A stretch of 64,000 bases of DNA from Gyromitra esculenta (Eukaryota > Ascomycota > Pezizomycetes > Pezizales > Discinaceae). The position numbers and the translations under genes are program-made. Where the stretch lies: the NCBI GenBank assembly GCA_038503075.1, contig JBCAML010000010.1, positions 248,001-312,000 of the forward strand, in the 5' to 3' direction. This document shows, one piece after another, positions 23,277 to 35,699 of this stretch (positions are counted from its first letter, which is position 1; each line of letters starts with the position of its first letter). Under the pieces are notes generated by a model that was given only the letters and a program-made list of their open reading frames with translations, did no database searches and was not told where the DNA came from.

Positions 23277-24071
23277 TATGAGTGTTGTAGAGTTAATTGA
23301 TGGTAGGAGGATGAAAAGTTAGAGATTCTGGGGAGTTAACCTTCGAATTCTTTAGTAGAAAGATGTGGTTGGGAAAGGGGAGGGGTGAAAAAGCGAGAGG
23401 AAAATTTTCCACAAAAAAACTTCTTAGGGACAGGAGCAGGATCAAAAGCAGCCCACAGAACCAAAAGCAGCCAACAGTGATAAGCCCACAGAAAGCCCTC
23501 AGACGGATCAGGAATCAAAAGTCTCTCAGAAAGAAGCCCTCAGTGCCCACAAAAACCTACTTCAACGGACTGCTTTTTGAGACAGACCGAAGAAAATCGA
23601 TTGATATGATAAAGCCCTCGGAAATGATGGGAAAGCCAACTGCCAACTGAATAGAATGAGCCCTCAGATGAGATGATAAAGCCCTCAGATGCAAATTGCG
23701 TGCGGCAAACTTCAGTCTTGAGTGTAGAGGATCAGAGCGTGATGGGGAGGGGGAGGAGAGGAGGAGAGCAAGAGGGGAGCAGCAGGCGTTGAAATATGTT
23801 TTTTTTTTGCAGCGGGCCGGGGGACAGTCGCGCCAAGATTTGCAAAAACTTCAGTTGGGGACACAGCAGGCCCGACGCCCTAAGCCCGTTGCAGGCGCCA
23901 TCAACAACGCCCGCTTATGCAGAGACCCCGCGTTGCCAGGGTGGGCAGTACTGCACATCCGCCCAGCGAGCACTATCAGGCACGACACCAGGCTTCGCTT
24001 TTCTCTTTTGCCCGCAGCAACTGCTGCTCGGATTCTTGAATATTCCCCATTGGCCCCCATTGCCATTTGCC
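23277..24071. promoter_or_regulatory. Divergent promoter region of NSR1 and mL54 with repeated GCCCTC motif
   Basis: Both flanking genes serve ribosome production and point away from each other. Within 200 bases the word GCCCTC(A/G)G occurs five times on the top strand, at 23495, 23536, 23614, 23660 and 23681, usually preceded by AAA and twice followed by ATGAGATGAT-like sequence. Nothing else in the spacer looks coding. The motif is seen directly; its role as a regulatory site is inference. Confidence 0.5.
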
Positions 24072-24918
24072 ATGTTCTGTGCCCGCTGTCTACGCTCTTC
24101 CGCTCGTCGGCCAGCCTCTCTGCTGCCCGTACGGACATATGCCGTCGTCAACCCGAACAAAGTGAACCAAGCCAAACCTCTGCAATCAAGCACCCCCGGC
24201 GGCGAAGGCCCCCCAACAGCAACGTCCACCTCTGCAGCACAGCCATTCTCCACTCCCCTCACCCCAGCACCATTAAATGTCGCTAAAAAGCCAGGTGCAG
24301 TCGTCAGCAAAGCTCCAGCAGGAACCCCGCTAAAGCACATCAACTACCTGAAGGGCAAATCTGATCCTATTGCTCTCGAGGATGCCGAGTATCCTGATTG
24401 GCTGTGGGGACTGCTGGATACCGGTAAAGTATCTGCCGCAGCAGACGGTGAGGCTGTAGGAGATTTGTATTGTGAGTTGTCCCCCCCCCCCTCCCTCCCT
24501 CCGTGTTTGTTACGCACCCGAACTAATTATATTGACTGTAGCCAAATCGAAGAAGGAGCGAAAAATCGCTAAAAAGAGGGCTGAGAAAATCGCTGCTCAG
24601 CAGTCTCTCGACCCGGAAATCCGTGTTCCTATCTCGGAGCAGACAATTGATTTGCCTTTTACTACCTCCCCTGAGCATCCGTTCAAACGAGTTGTTGCCG
24701 CTGTTGGCGGTGTTGGGGAGAACCTACCTAGTGAACTACCTTCCGGTGCGAAGGTGGGTGCAAAGGGGATGAGGCCATCGATGGTAGAGATTGGAGGCGA
24801 GGTGCAGGTCAGTGCGAGTGAGGCGTTAGCTGCGAGAATGGAAGTGAGGAAAGAAATGAGGAAGAAATCGAGGGCGGCGATTAAGGAGAGGAATTTCTTG
24901 AGTACATTGGGGAGATAG
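24072..24918 (+). CDS. MRPL37: Mitochondrial large-subunit ribosomal protein mL54 (MRPL37)
   Basis: Structural protein of the mitochondrial large ribosomal subunit. Two exons, 24072-24471 and 24542-24918, encode 258 residues. The intron is 70 nt (GTGAGT...TGTAG). The N-terminus is an Arg-rich, acid-free presequence (MFCARCLRSSARRPASLLPV) with a likely cleavage zone near RTYA. The conserved core reads PAGTPLKHINYLKGKSDPIA and AEYPDWLWGLLD, followed by the basic segment SKKERKIAKKRAEKIAAQQ and ISEQTIDLP. A C-terminal extension with RKEMRKKSRAAIKERNFL completes it. The ATG chosen gives the targeting sequence; the upstream open frame is non-conserved. Confidence 0.88.
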
Positions 24919-27900
24919 GTACTATCTTTTTGTGGTTGGTGGGGATATCATGTGCAGAGGCTTTTTTCTGTATTTGTATCGAGGAATAGAGCTGAAGGGT
25001 TAGGGTGAGTTGTAGATTAGTGTGGGATTAGTCTTTTCAATGTGAATACTCTGTTGGCGTGTATATCCGACGTTTTGATGCTGTCAGGGAAGACCGTAGG
25101 CAAATTGTAACTGCAGTCGCTGGGAGATGCATATCCCATACCTCCCACAAACTAAATAGCGCTCTACGTCAGTTTTGATGTATAAGTAAGAGAACATAGG
25201 CAACAAAGAGGGCTGAACAGAGCAGGCCCGACTGCTGCCCCAAACCCTTTGGGAGACCGTTTTGGGGGAACCGTGAGGGAATTGTATCAAATGGCCCACT
25301 CTACGATGCACGTCTCTAGCCAAAATTTGGTGATTTCCTACAGAATTCTCCATGTACTTGGCAAACTTAAGCTGGATTGTGGTTTAAGCAAGATCTACAT
25401 GTGGGTACTTGGCAACCACCAAATCTCAAAATGGTCGAGATATAATAGTTAGTTATTCTCAAGACAAATAGTAACCAAATGTTTTAGAGACCAACGATTA
25501 CTAGAGAGAAAGCGAGGATTAGTTAAATGTAAGCTGCTCCAGAGAATCAAAAGCTCATCACTATCTCTGGTCGGTCGTGGGCCGTGCTTAGTCTACGTAC
25601 TTAAAATTTGAGAGGGCTGAGCTCGAGTTACATTGTACACGTCCGTACATTTTACATACGTAGAAATCCGACCCAACTTTTCTCGGCTTCTATATTTGTA
25701 CGTAGGTAGATCATGCTTTTCCGCACCTCCTAGAGTTCCAAGGACAAACATGCATCCCCTCTCCACCTTCTCCACCTCTATCCACACCTTCGAATAGCGG
25801 TTGATTCATTTAAGTACTGATATATATCTCGGGTTCATTAACAACTCGAGCCATCGGGTCGGATCTCATTTAAAGCATCTAACTTATGTTTAGTTCAAAA
25901 CCTGCTCCTGCAACATTTGGAGCAGATATACACTGTCCGCCGTATTGAACGACATTTAACAGTTTCGCCATTCGAAGCTACCAGCAATTTCAGAACCCGA
26001 TAACCATATGCCATTTATTTAGACGTATGTATAAGCCTTAAACTCTTGGTAGAAAAAACGCAACGTTTAAGTCACATCTACTGGGCCACCAAGGCTAATA
26101 TCTATCCAACCCCTACGAGGATTTCAGCATAAACTCGCCCAAAGCATATTTTCCGCAGCCTGCCAAAGATTATTGTCATTGATGACGATGGAGTTACTTC
26201 CGCATCCCACTTACTACAATCAATAATGTCTGACATTCGTTATTGAGACCCTGCTAACATAACGTGGATCAGTTTAGTTTCACTTAACATTCGACACAAG
26301 CACATGTATCTTGTGCTTGTCGCAAAGAAGCATCGGCGAAAACAGGCATTCTTTCAGTTTCGCAAACCCGGTATCTGCGCTTGCCAGCGCTATTGAGATC
26401 CTGCTAACATAACGTGGTTCGATTCGTTTTCCTCGTTATTTAACAATGAACTTCTTACACCTATCGATCAAAGCAGCATCGGTTAAACAGGTATTTTTTC
26501 AGTATCACAGACTCGATGTCTGTGATACATGAGCCTTCTATTCAACTCTAGACAGTTATACTGGCTTGCAATGCGATTAACAGGACTTGCAGCGGAAAAT
26601 AGTACTGACTATTGATATAGATGATTTCATTTGATTCACTTCGGGACATTGAATCCCTGAGTATAAACCGAGCAACTTCAGCAAGTTACCAATCCATGAT
26701 GCTGCAAACAGCATAATTCGATTCAGCACTACTCTAGCACTACAGGACGGAGAAATACATGATGCTACACAAGTGCCAACGACCAAAGTAACGAATTCGA
26801 TAATGCAATCCAGTACCACTCTAGCTCTCGAGATCTCAGAGATGGAAAAGTACTTAACGCTCAGCTCAATGCGTATGCGTATGCGATAACAACCGAAACT
26901 ACCGCGAGCCTGCAAATTAAAACAGTCCAATCATTACGACTTTGGCTCCCAGAGATTGGGTATTCAGTGCTAGTGCATCAGCAGGAGTATCCTCTATCTC
27001 TTTCTCTTTCTCTGTTATAGCTAGTCTGTTTACTAATGTCGAGTAGAGTTATTCAAGAGTATAAACCAAGCGACGTTTGAAAGCCGATGTTGTGCATCAC
27101 CGTTAATGGTTGAAACTACCACAAGCCCGCGAATCAAGACTATTCATCCATCACTTTAAGACGGGGCATTAGCGTTGATATGGGAGGGTATTATCCATTG
27201 CAGCCTTCATTAACCTGATTATTGCTAACCAGTTTACTTATATCGAGTAGCCACTATTCAAGATGTGGCTGCGCAACCAGAGGAGGATATTAACGATCAA
27301 AAATACCCAAGAGACGTGCGCGAACTAAGTAATTTAATTCAACACCACCCCAACTCCTAGCAACGGGACATTCGGTGCTGAGAATCACCTAAGAATATTA
27401 TAATTACCCATCCCTGCTTTAGTCAATTATCGCTAACCAGTTCACTAGATACCATGGAAATCCACCGAAGAGTTCAACCACAGCGGACGAGAGCCACCCA
27501 AATGATTCAAAAAAGTAGTTTATAAAATCCTACGAGGAAGTACATTCACGTTATTGTTATAACAATATCAAGAAGTCCGGAAATGGTATTGAAAATGGTG
27601 GAGGTTGTTTACCGCAAACGACACACGGAATGGCCATGGGTTATCACCCGTGGCGATAAGTATCAAGGCGATTCAACATTTTAGGCGCTTGCTAACATCC
27701 TTATAGCTACGGGTCCCAATACCCAACCAGATTCACATTCAGAGACCGTTTTACCAGTCCCCGGTACCGCTCCATAAGACCTCGGAAATAGTGTGGCTTA
27801 CAAGGCGAGTAAGAGGACAGGTCACTCGCTATATGCGCTGTGAATATTAGGGTTTGCCTCGAAGTGCGAAACTTATTTATCTACATACAACAGCTTAGCG

Positions 27901-29190
27901 ATGTATCTCAAAGCTCGATTGGGTATTCTCTGGATCAAAATGACTAGAACCTTACTCCTTTTATTTAGGGTAAGAATAGAGGTCTCTAAAACTTTGTCAT
28001 TCTAAATGCGATTTTTCTACATTTAGAAAAACAGTTAACGTTTGATATGCGGAATATATCGTGCTCCCTTCCTGATTAGTTTATTGCACTTAATATTAAT
28101 GAACGCTACTTTAGGACAACACATCGAAAACCAGACCTTGATTACTGCAATAGGCGAGCAAAAAAAAAAAAACCGATACGCCCTATTCAACTTTTGTACC
28201 ACATAGCTCAAGGTATTTAGGGAACTAAGAAAGTGTCGGTTATCATTCCGGATACCTTCGCTGAACAGTACGTTGAAGCTCCTAGACTAAACGTGATTAG
28301 AGCATCAAAGATAACCCAATTAAGGGAAATAGAATTGAAATACTGTGAGGAGAGGGAATCTTGAGTATATTCCACCCTTCAAGCGTCAAACCATTCCTAG
28401 AGCAACCGTACCTCGTGGAAAGCGCTGTTGAGAATTGGTAAAATTGTGTAACCCTGTATCGAACACAAATTACAGCAGTTAGTATCTAGCAATTTCGTTC
28501 TTACTAACGCAGCCTTATAGATACCAAAATTAAGTACAGAAAAGAGGCCAACAAATAAAATACTTTTCCATGAGGCCTAGTATCTTTGGAATCTCTTAGT
28601 TATTAACGGGGATGATGTATGGTGGCTCCGGATCTATGAGTTATTATAAGAAAAATCGCTCTCAAAACTCCCCTAAATCGTTTATATACTTTTCTCCTAG
28701 CTAATTATGAGTGGTGGTAGAACTTGCATTAGATTACTGCAACCGATTATCTAAGGAAATGCGTGGCAAAGTTCACGTTCGAGATTCACCCGGAACCTGG
28801 AGGAGGGAAGCAGTCATCGGGCTACTGATAAATTTTTGCTACAGAGACATAGAATTCTTTTGATATTTAGTCTGTAATTAAATTATCTACTGAGGTGAAA
28901 ATTTGCTTGGTGTTTGGTTTGATTCTTAAATTTAGCTGTGCATCTTTACAAATGATATCTCTATGCCAGTAGTGCTGTGCCTAACGTACCTAAGAACGAG
29001 AGGGTAGGAAGCAACTCCAGACTCAACGTCTCTAGTTCCTAGCCACTCGAAATTGATGTTTCGCCGACACTCGGGATTATCACGAGTTCGTATTAGTGCT
29101 GTTGATGATTCCAAGACTAGATCTCCTTTGATCACGAGTTAAAAATCCATATTTACAAAATATCTCTACCTTATAACCCCACATAAACCG
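24919..29190. other. Large gene-free region
   Basis: 4.3 kb without a supportable gene on either strand. A degenerate tandem repeat covers at least 26958-27560 (separate entry). Related pairs occur earlier, for example the phrase CTGCTAACATAACGTGG at about 26251 and 26401, each followed by a similar CATCGG...AACAGG block about 70-80 bases on. The remainder (27600-29190) is AT-rich unique DNA. It looks like old, eroded repeat DNA. Confidence 0.55.
26958..27560. repeat. Degenerate tandem repeat, period about 200 nt
   Basis: Units start with a GGG(A)YATT-type word at 26958, 27164 and 27365 (spacing 206 and 201). They share, in order, a CTAACCAGTTTACT-like segment, ATATCGAGTAG or similar, and a stretch rich in AACTACC/CAAGC. 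A related start occurs at 26643. Identity between units is low by eye, so boundaries and copy number are approximate. Confidence 0.45.
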
Positions 29191-31835
29191 ATGAACTGGA
29201 CTGGCGGCACTCGCGCACGCCATAACCGGCCATCTTCCGATACCACCCGCCTCCAAAAACGCTACTTTGCCAAAGTCCGTGCTGCCCAGAATTCTATTCC
29301 TAATTTTGCTCATGCGGGTTCACCTCCCATCCCCGATGACGAACACTCAACTGGCAGCCACGGAAAACGAAAGAAAGCGACTATCCCAGCTTTTGACATA
29401 GTTCTTCCAAGGAACGATGATGCATCAAATGAGGGAGCATCTAAGAGAAGAAGGCTACTAGAAACAAGAGTTGTGCCAAGAACAAACACCCCACTATCTT
29501 CGATACAGTCTTTTAGAGATGGGAAACGGGGAGGCGATGAACTGAAAACTAAGAAACAACTGCTCCTAGAGAAGGATGATTGGGTATGCACAGCACTTGC
29601 TCGACCTTTGATTTTGAAGCATCGAACGGACAACCTAGAAAAAGACAGACGCACCGCAACTACGAAGGTTACGCAACCTCTAGGCTTAGATTTCTATGAA
29701 TCGCTTCCTGCTCATGACTGTATTCATTATACAAGTGCTACAAAAACTGGGGCTCGAGAATACAATCCTACCGGTTATCCGTCATTGGAGAAGATCTACG
29801 AACCTGAAGATAGAAGTAGGAGATTTGGTGGGGCCTTTCGTGATCTCAGTGATGGAGGATATGTGCAAATTGGGGGTAGTACCCAGTGTGGAATGCGAAC
29901 AGATACTTCTCAAAGTGTCGGTGAGAGATTGTCACAAAGAGGGATGTCTGATATATCTGAAGAGACTATGTTGTTTGACCTTGATGAACCGGGAGAGAGG
30001 CGCGAGATACCGTATGAGCCGTCTCTATCTCCAGTGCAGGGAGTGTCTGAAGGGGACAAAGATAATCAGTTAGAAAGAGGGTGTCGGATGATGCGTGTGC
30101 GGGACAATCCTGAGAGCTTATTGTATTACAATACTGGCTCGCGGCGGGAGAATCTAGCAAGAGGCGGCCATATCACTGGTATATTCCCTTCGTCGCCCCT
30201 TGCACCCTACTCCCAAAATATCAATAGACGAACATTATCAGAATCTACTAGCTTTATGGATCAAAGCTCAGAGCCGGCAGAGGGCTTGATTGGCGAGATA
30301 GAGGAAGCTTCGGTGGGTGTCGTGTCGGGTAGCCCCTCTACAACCCTTTCCACAATATATCTTCGACCAGAAACTGGATCTCTTTCCAGAGAACCCCTGT
30401 CCCCTACAATCAATAATTTTCAAACGAACCAAGACCGCGAATCTGTATCGTACGGCAGACGCTCGACTCGGAAAAAATATCCAACGTCAAGGCCAGGTGG
30501 AGAGCCGTTCGGTTTTCTGGACCATCTCCTACAAGAAGAAACCAGAGACTCGCAGAGTATGTCTCTAATGGCATGTGCGTCGTCTTCAGGGAGCTCCTCT
30601 ATTGGTAATGGTAGAGAGGAGGGTGAGAGTTGGATGCTAGGCTCAAATATCTCCCCGAAGTCACTACGCACACCTGAATCTAAGGATGGAGATATCTTGG
30701 AAGCACATGGTGATGACTGGGGAAAGTTCTTAAAGGGCGGTACCTTAAATGAAATTGAGGATACAGAGAAGGAGGATTTGAAGGACGATATCAAAAGATA
30801 CCTGAACGAGGCAGGGACACGGGAAAAGCAACCAAATAATGGTGAAGAGACTGCTGTATTAGGAGCTCAATGCGATGAGAATGGAGTGGTGGAGTATAAG
30901 GAGTTGTGCGAGCTAGAGTATGATCAAACACCAATGGCTGATATTTCAAATACCTCAGGGGAGAAAAATTTAAGAGGCTCGCAAGATGCTATAGCCTCTG
31001 GGTTCTCTCTCTGGCCAGAGGGAAAAGGCCAAGATGAGCCCTGGAAATACTTTGTTACAGGCTCATCAAATACTCCAAGTGATCAACACTCTCTTCAGGA
31101 GAATACATTTCTTGCTCAGAAGTCAAGAGTCCTAGATCACTGCGAAAACCCCCCTCAGCCAGTTAGCAAAAGTATACAGGAATCGGGAAGTAAGGCATAG
31201 AAAACCTCCCGAAGATAAAGTACAGCACTAATATAGGTGCAGCTACATCCAATAAGATGCAAAATATTGTTTTGAAAGATTCGATGCCAACCATTGATTT
31301 AGATGGCGAAGAAGACCGTGCTTGGAGAATGTTCGTATTCGACGGCCTAGACGATAAATCAAGCGAGGAAGAGATTATAAAACCCCTCAACTCATTGAAA
31401 CAGAAGCTGAAGAGAAAATCCTCCCTTAAGCCGGTCTCACAGTTCGCGGAGACCCCAGACCCCTGCCTTCCCAGTCTCTCCCGAGGTTTAGATTCAGAAT
31501 ATAACACTGATTTCTGGTCGACAGCTGGTGCTACTGTCGGGTCTGGATCGCTTCTGGGTTCAGACAATGGTGCCTCCGGGACAAGCTTCTCCCCTGCAAA
31601 ATCAAGATCGGGATACTTCAATGGCAATTCGTCTTCTCCGTCTGCAAGTCTTGTATCGCTAGTACACACTAAACCTAAGATGCCGGAGAAAAAAATTAGG
31701 CGAAGGAACAAGAAGAAACTAACCGCATTTTGGTCAGCGAGGAATGTAGAGAAAAAAGGATTATCAGAAAAACTTAAAGATGGTGGGGATGATAAGCACG
31801 AGGACAGCCAAATTGATGAAATTGAAGAATGGTAG
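29191..31835 (+). CDS. Large disordered fungal protein with MNWTGG N-terminus
   Basis: Two exons, 29191-31189 and 31237-31835, encode 865 residues. The 47-nt intron runs GTAAGG...CACTAATATAG. I recall filamentous fungal hypotheticals that begin MNWTGG followed by a basic Q/K-x-x-x-FAKAR segment; here it is MNWTGGTRARHNR with LQKRYFAKVRAAQ. A second familiar block is KKQLLLEKDDWVCTALARPL at about 120-140. A C-terminal block, EEDRAWRMFVFDG, lies in exon 2 and supports the splice. The rest is Ser/Glu/Arg-rich and looks disordered, with Lys-rich clusters (KKIRRRNKKKL) suggesting nuclear localisation. No enzyme motif was found and the function is unknown. Without the splice the frame would end at 31200, losing the conserved AWRMFVF segment. 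Confidence 0.75.
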
Positions 31836-34146
31836 ATAGTCTACCAACAAGATGTCTATTCTATGTTGCAATTTTTCTAGACTGCATATACGTTTATGTA
31901 GATTTTTGCTCCTTATCAATTATAATTCTTGAAATACTTTACGTCTGTCAGAACGTGTGATGTGTTACATTTTCCATAAGACAAGTATTTGTTGAGACCA
32001 CATAAAGCACACCTGGAGGTATGAAAGACCCCTCGAAGTCACTCATCAATGCGCAGATCTAATAACTTCGAATACCTGCGTATGGGAACTATTTTTGCCT
32101 CTAATTACCGTCTCTAAATCAACTATCCCCAAAGAGTACCGTGTTAGGGCTCTTAGGAATTTTTCCCCCACTCCTATGTACAAGATGCGATCGGAAATCC
32201 CAAGCCCACCCCCCAAAACACACCACAAGCAGGCCACTTAATGGTTTTTTAAACCACATATCCTGGTAATGAATAAAAAATTTTTAGCTATACCGGAGGC
32301 TTAGGAGATCCGATCCATAGACCCCTACTTTCTTACTTTATTTTACCCCCCAAACTCAAATTACCAAGAACAGCAGAGGAAACTTGGGGGGGAAGTTGGA
32401 AGAATGTAGCTTCTGTATGGCATTGCCATACAAATATGCAAGTACCAACCACTTAACTACATGTACTGGTTCTTGGCTCTCATTTCTTCAACAGCAGTGA
32501 TTGGAGTGGAAAAAGGACTAGAAAGTAGATATTTGTGGACTCGTAGATCTAACAGTGAAGCTAACTTATTTATTTATTAGCCGGAAGCGTGGTTCGAAAA
32601 ATCGTGAAGTGGCCTACTTTTAGTATTTTGGGGGGTGGGCGAGGACTTTCTGATCGCATCTTGTAGAATCGAGTGATATTCGATGCGTCAGTAAAGGCGT
32701 CAACGGATATTAGAATTTGGTCAGGGCTGAATATGGTTCGTGTACGCTTAAACTTGGACCACCGCTTTAGGTCGGGGTACCGACACCCACAGCTAGCCAG
32801 ATTCCTTAAGAAAACTTGTGAAACCTGGAATGATAGTAATGAAGCTCTGCAAGTTTTTGTAGGACATGATGATAAGTGGTTGTGGTGGAATAAAACCTCA
32901 TTTTTGGCTGTAAAAAGTTCAGTTTGGAACATTCCAAGAGATACTGCACACATGACCAAATATACATAGAGGAACTTTAAATCAAATATAAGTTTTTAAA
33001 GCTTAGTTTAAGCATCAACGCTAATAAAGTGACCAAAGGCGTTCCACATACGATTGGTCCAGGTTTAAGCGTGCACGCACCATAGTAGGAACTAAAAAGT
33101 AGAGAAAAAAAAGAGGTAATACCAAAAGGGGCGAAGGTACTAACGAGAAGTACGGTAAGAGCTTCCCGAGCAGACATCCAAGGGGCTTCACGCGGTGACC
33201 GACAATAAAAAAAAAGCAAAAATATATACTGCGTCCGGAGGGAGATGAACTTCCTACCTATAGCTCAGATAACACAAGGTGCGCCAGCATGGATACCGGA
33301 GTTGTATGTATCTTTTTCAGTGTTCTGAGAATTTTGAACTCGTGGAGCACACTTTCACGAATTAGCAGTCTTGAGACACCCATAGGTATATTGGTGTGAA
33401 TCTGGAGCTGTCGCGTGAGAGGGGCCGAGTATGAAACTAGATAAACGTATACATGTAAGTAATTTTTGCCTTGCTAGAAAATGCCCTGAATGTTAGAGAC
33501 AGAGCACCTGTAGAACGTCGCTTCCGCTACCCTTTGCGGTTAGAATCAGTCGGTAGGCTAACCCTAACCCAAAGTACTGAAGCATCAACGAATATTAAGT
33601 TAAGTAGATGATATCATAGTAAAATACATGCATAGGATTCGTTGGTTGATGGTGGAGTATTTTGCTGAAAAGTAAACCGTGCCTCAAAAGCCATGCCACC
33701 AGTCTGGGACTCTGACCTCTCGCAACCATAGGGGGCGAACTAAATCCTGGAAGGTCAAAAATCACAAGGGAATAGCAAATCAAAGGCGTTTAAGTCCCGG
33801 CTAGTCTACTGGTCCCCAGCTATATTAAATAATCTATATTGATACCTACCCTATTGGGCAATTAGGGGATATTATTTATATATATTCTCCTATCTTTTTT
33901 CTTCGCTTAAGCAAATATAGTTCACGAATCAACTATAATCTGAAGTTCTTGTAAGATGAGCTATGCTGAAAATAGAATATCGAAATTGGCCTCATAAACC
34001 CAAAAACATCCTGCTTAAGCTATGTATGGTCACACTATAGGTATATGTAGGATCACCGCCCACAGAAATCCTAAGAGCTCTAAAGCGACAAAACCCCCTC
34101 AAAATAGTAAAACGGATTTCATCAGGACACTGCTATACTACGCGAT
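31836..34146. other. Gene-free region with an inverted-repeat element
   Basis: No supportable gene. It contains the TIR element at 32176-32669. Open frames at 32570-32959 (minus) and 32673-32969 (plus) lie in or next to that element and have no recognisable domain. Confidence 0.5.
32176..32669. mobile_element. Non-autonomous element with about 80-bp inverted repeats
   Basis: The left arm (32176-32258) reads TACAAGATGCGATCGGAAA, then GCCCACCCCCCAAAA and GGCCACTT. The same words occur in the same order on the minus strand at 32669-32589 (TACAAGATGCGATCAGAAA, GCCCACCCCCCAAAA, GGCCACTT). About three quarters of positions agree by eye. The 330-bp interior has no long frame. No target duplication was identified, so exact ends are uncertain. 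Confidence 0.65.
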
Positions 34147-34623
34147 TTATTCCAAGCCAAGACCGGACGTATGGTACGGTTTCTTGCACTTGAAAGTAAA
34201 CTGCACTACCACCATCGGCCTCTCATTCACATAGAACTTCCTTGCCGAACACCATTCCGGATTCTTCAAATACATACGAAGCTCCTCAATCCCCAACGCG
34301 ATATCCCTGCGGAGCCGGTTAAGGCTCTGAATTAGCTTCTTAAACCCTTCTACCCAATCGGTTAGCAGCCAATCCGAGAAAACATGCATATACTCCACGT
34401 AACCTTTAGCAAGCTCCGAGTGGATCCTAGCAAGCCTTTCGCGCATATTTTGAAGGATGTGGTAAATGTAACGTGAATCAATTTTGACGGTAGCAGGGAG
34501 CCCTGGGGGGCGGATACGCAGTTCCACGCAGACGGTGAACGTGGCGAGATCTTCTCGGAGAATAAAGAGAGGGTCCCAGAGAGATTGGATGTGCTGGAGA
34601 AGGGCTATCTTCGAGGTGGGCAT
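34147..34623 (-). CDS. Hypothetical protein, 158 aa
   Basis: Uninterrupted minus-strand frame starting MPTSKIALLQHIQSLW. It has the composition of a folded, mostly helical protein (LQNMRERLARIHSELAKGY, WVEGFKKLIQSLNRLRRDI, IEELRMYLKNPEW). Low-complexity sequence, signal peptide and membrane segments are absent. I do not recognise the family. Amphipathic spacing of Leu/Arg suggests a helical bundle or short coiled coil. It stands alone between repeat-rich regions. It might continue across an unseen intron, but the stop at 34147 follows a plausible C-terminus. Confidence 0.55.
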   Translation of the reverse strand: MPTSKIALLQHIQSLWDPLFILREDLATFTVCVELRIRPPGLPATVKIDSRYIYHILQNMRERLARIHSELAKGYVEYMHVFSDWLLTDWVEGFKKLIQSLNRLRRDIALGIEELRMYLKNPEWCSARKFYVNERPMVVVQFTFKCKKPYHTSGLGLE

Positions 34624-35318
34624 TGCGTAGAGTTGGCTAGGTTGAGAATATGTTTTTTTTTATGTAGATGCAGATACTGAGTTCTATGGGGCTGGTAAGA
34701 TATCTGCCTGATTAAGATTGCAATACGTATTTATAACTGGTTAAGAGAGTTAGGTTGAGTATCCGTAAGTAGCGAGATGAATCCAGTCACTTTGCGCCTA
34801 GCTTCAGGATGAAAATATGTAATATAGATCAACTCGAATTGATCACAAACTATGATAGCGTCTTGAGTACTTAAAAAGATTTCTCATATATGGATTATCC
34901 TGCGGCCGGCCGTATGCGCTGGGGCCTGATTTCGTGGATTTTAGGCAATGAGTGATTCTGAATGATGGAGCTCACAACCCTAATACTCAACGCGTCCAAG
35001 TGTAGCTAGCTGGACTGAGAGAGCCAAGTCTTCTGTAAAGAAATGTGCAGGCCAAGGCCAAACTAAGCCCAAAAGGAACTATAGAGCAAATTAATTCAAG
35101 ATGTCAACGTACTAACATGTAGCTCTCAAGTTCATCGATATGCACACCATTTAATTGCCAGCACAGAAATATGTCTATCTTCAAACAGTGTTCACCGCCT
35201 TGAATACCGTTCCTCATATAAGGAGACTATTCTCCCCACTCCAATTCCGAATCCCATCCACGTCAAGATCTCACTACATATTACTAAAGCATCCTTATAG
35301 TCAGCAGCCACCGGTACC
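34624..35318. other. Intergenic region
   Basis: Spacer between two divergently oriented small genes (34623 minus and 35319 plus). No repeat or gene was recognised. It may contain both promoters. Confidence 0.5.
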
Positions 35319-35699
35319 ATGAACTTCTCTCCCACCCAACCCCAAAGCATCCATCCAAAATCAAAAAACTCAAATACCCTTATCAGACTTATCAGTCGTC
35401 AGTCCACAACCTCGAGTACCCCATTACCCCCTTCACCTCTCAAACCAATCCTCAAGAGATCAGCAACAACAGGCCACAAGGACATGAGCAGGAGCACCGG
35501 AGGTAATAACAATTCCTACACACAGCGCTCTCAAACCCGTGTCCGGTTTGCCCAGGAACTAGAAATCTTTGAGTTTAAATCGTTTGAAGTGCGCAGGCGT
35601 GAAAAAATCACAGCATTGGGTAAATCCCTCGTAGAGAAGTTGAGTTTCAGGAAGAGGGAATACGAGGATGAGGATGAGGACGATAAACCAGAACCATAA
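35319..35699 (+). CDS. Small basic protein with PP1-docking-like RVRF motif, 126 aa
   Basis: Single-exon frame with ATG in context GGTACCATGAA. The N-terminal 40 residues are Ser/Pro/Thr-rich. Residues 40-47 read PLKPILKR, close to the SILK-type protein phosphatase 1 docking motif. Residues 74-77 are RVRF, the classic RVxF motif, followed by AQELEIFEF. A basic helix (VRRREKITALGKSLVEKL) and an acidic tail (EYEDEDEDDKPEP) complete it. The two motifs in this order and spacing are what known PP1 regulators use, so a PP1-binding role is a reasonable guess. No other family signature was found. Confidence 0.6.
   Translation: MNFSPTQPQSIHPKSKNSNTLIRLISRQSTTSSTPLPPSPLKPILKRSATTGHKDMSRSTGGNNNSYTQRSQTRVRFAQELEIFEFKSFEVRRREKITALGKSLVEKLSFRKREYEDEDEDDKPEP

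Noticed and set aside
22312..23322. Long plus-strand frames rich in Ser/Glu or Pro/Thr opposite NSR1
   Set aside because: Antisense shadows of the acidic serine tracts of NSR1.
32570..32969. Two overlapping frames of about 100-130 codons
   Set aside because: They cover an arm of the inverted-repeat element and lack any domain signature.
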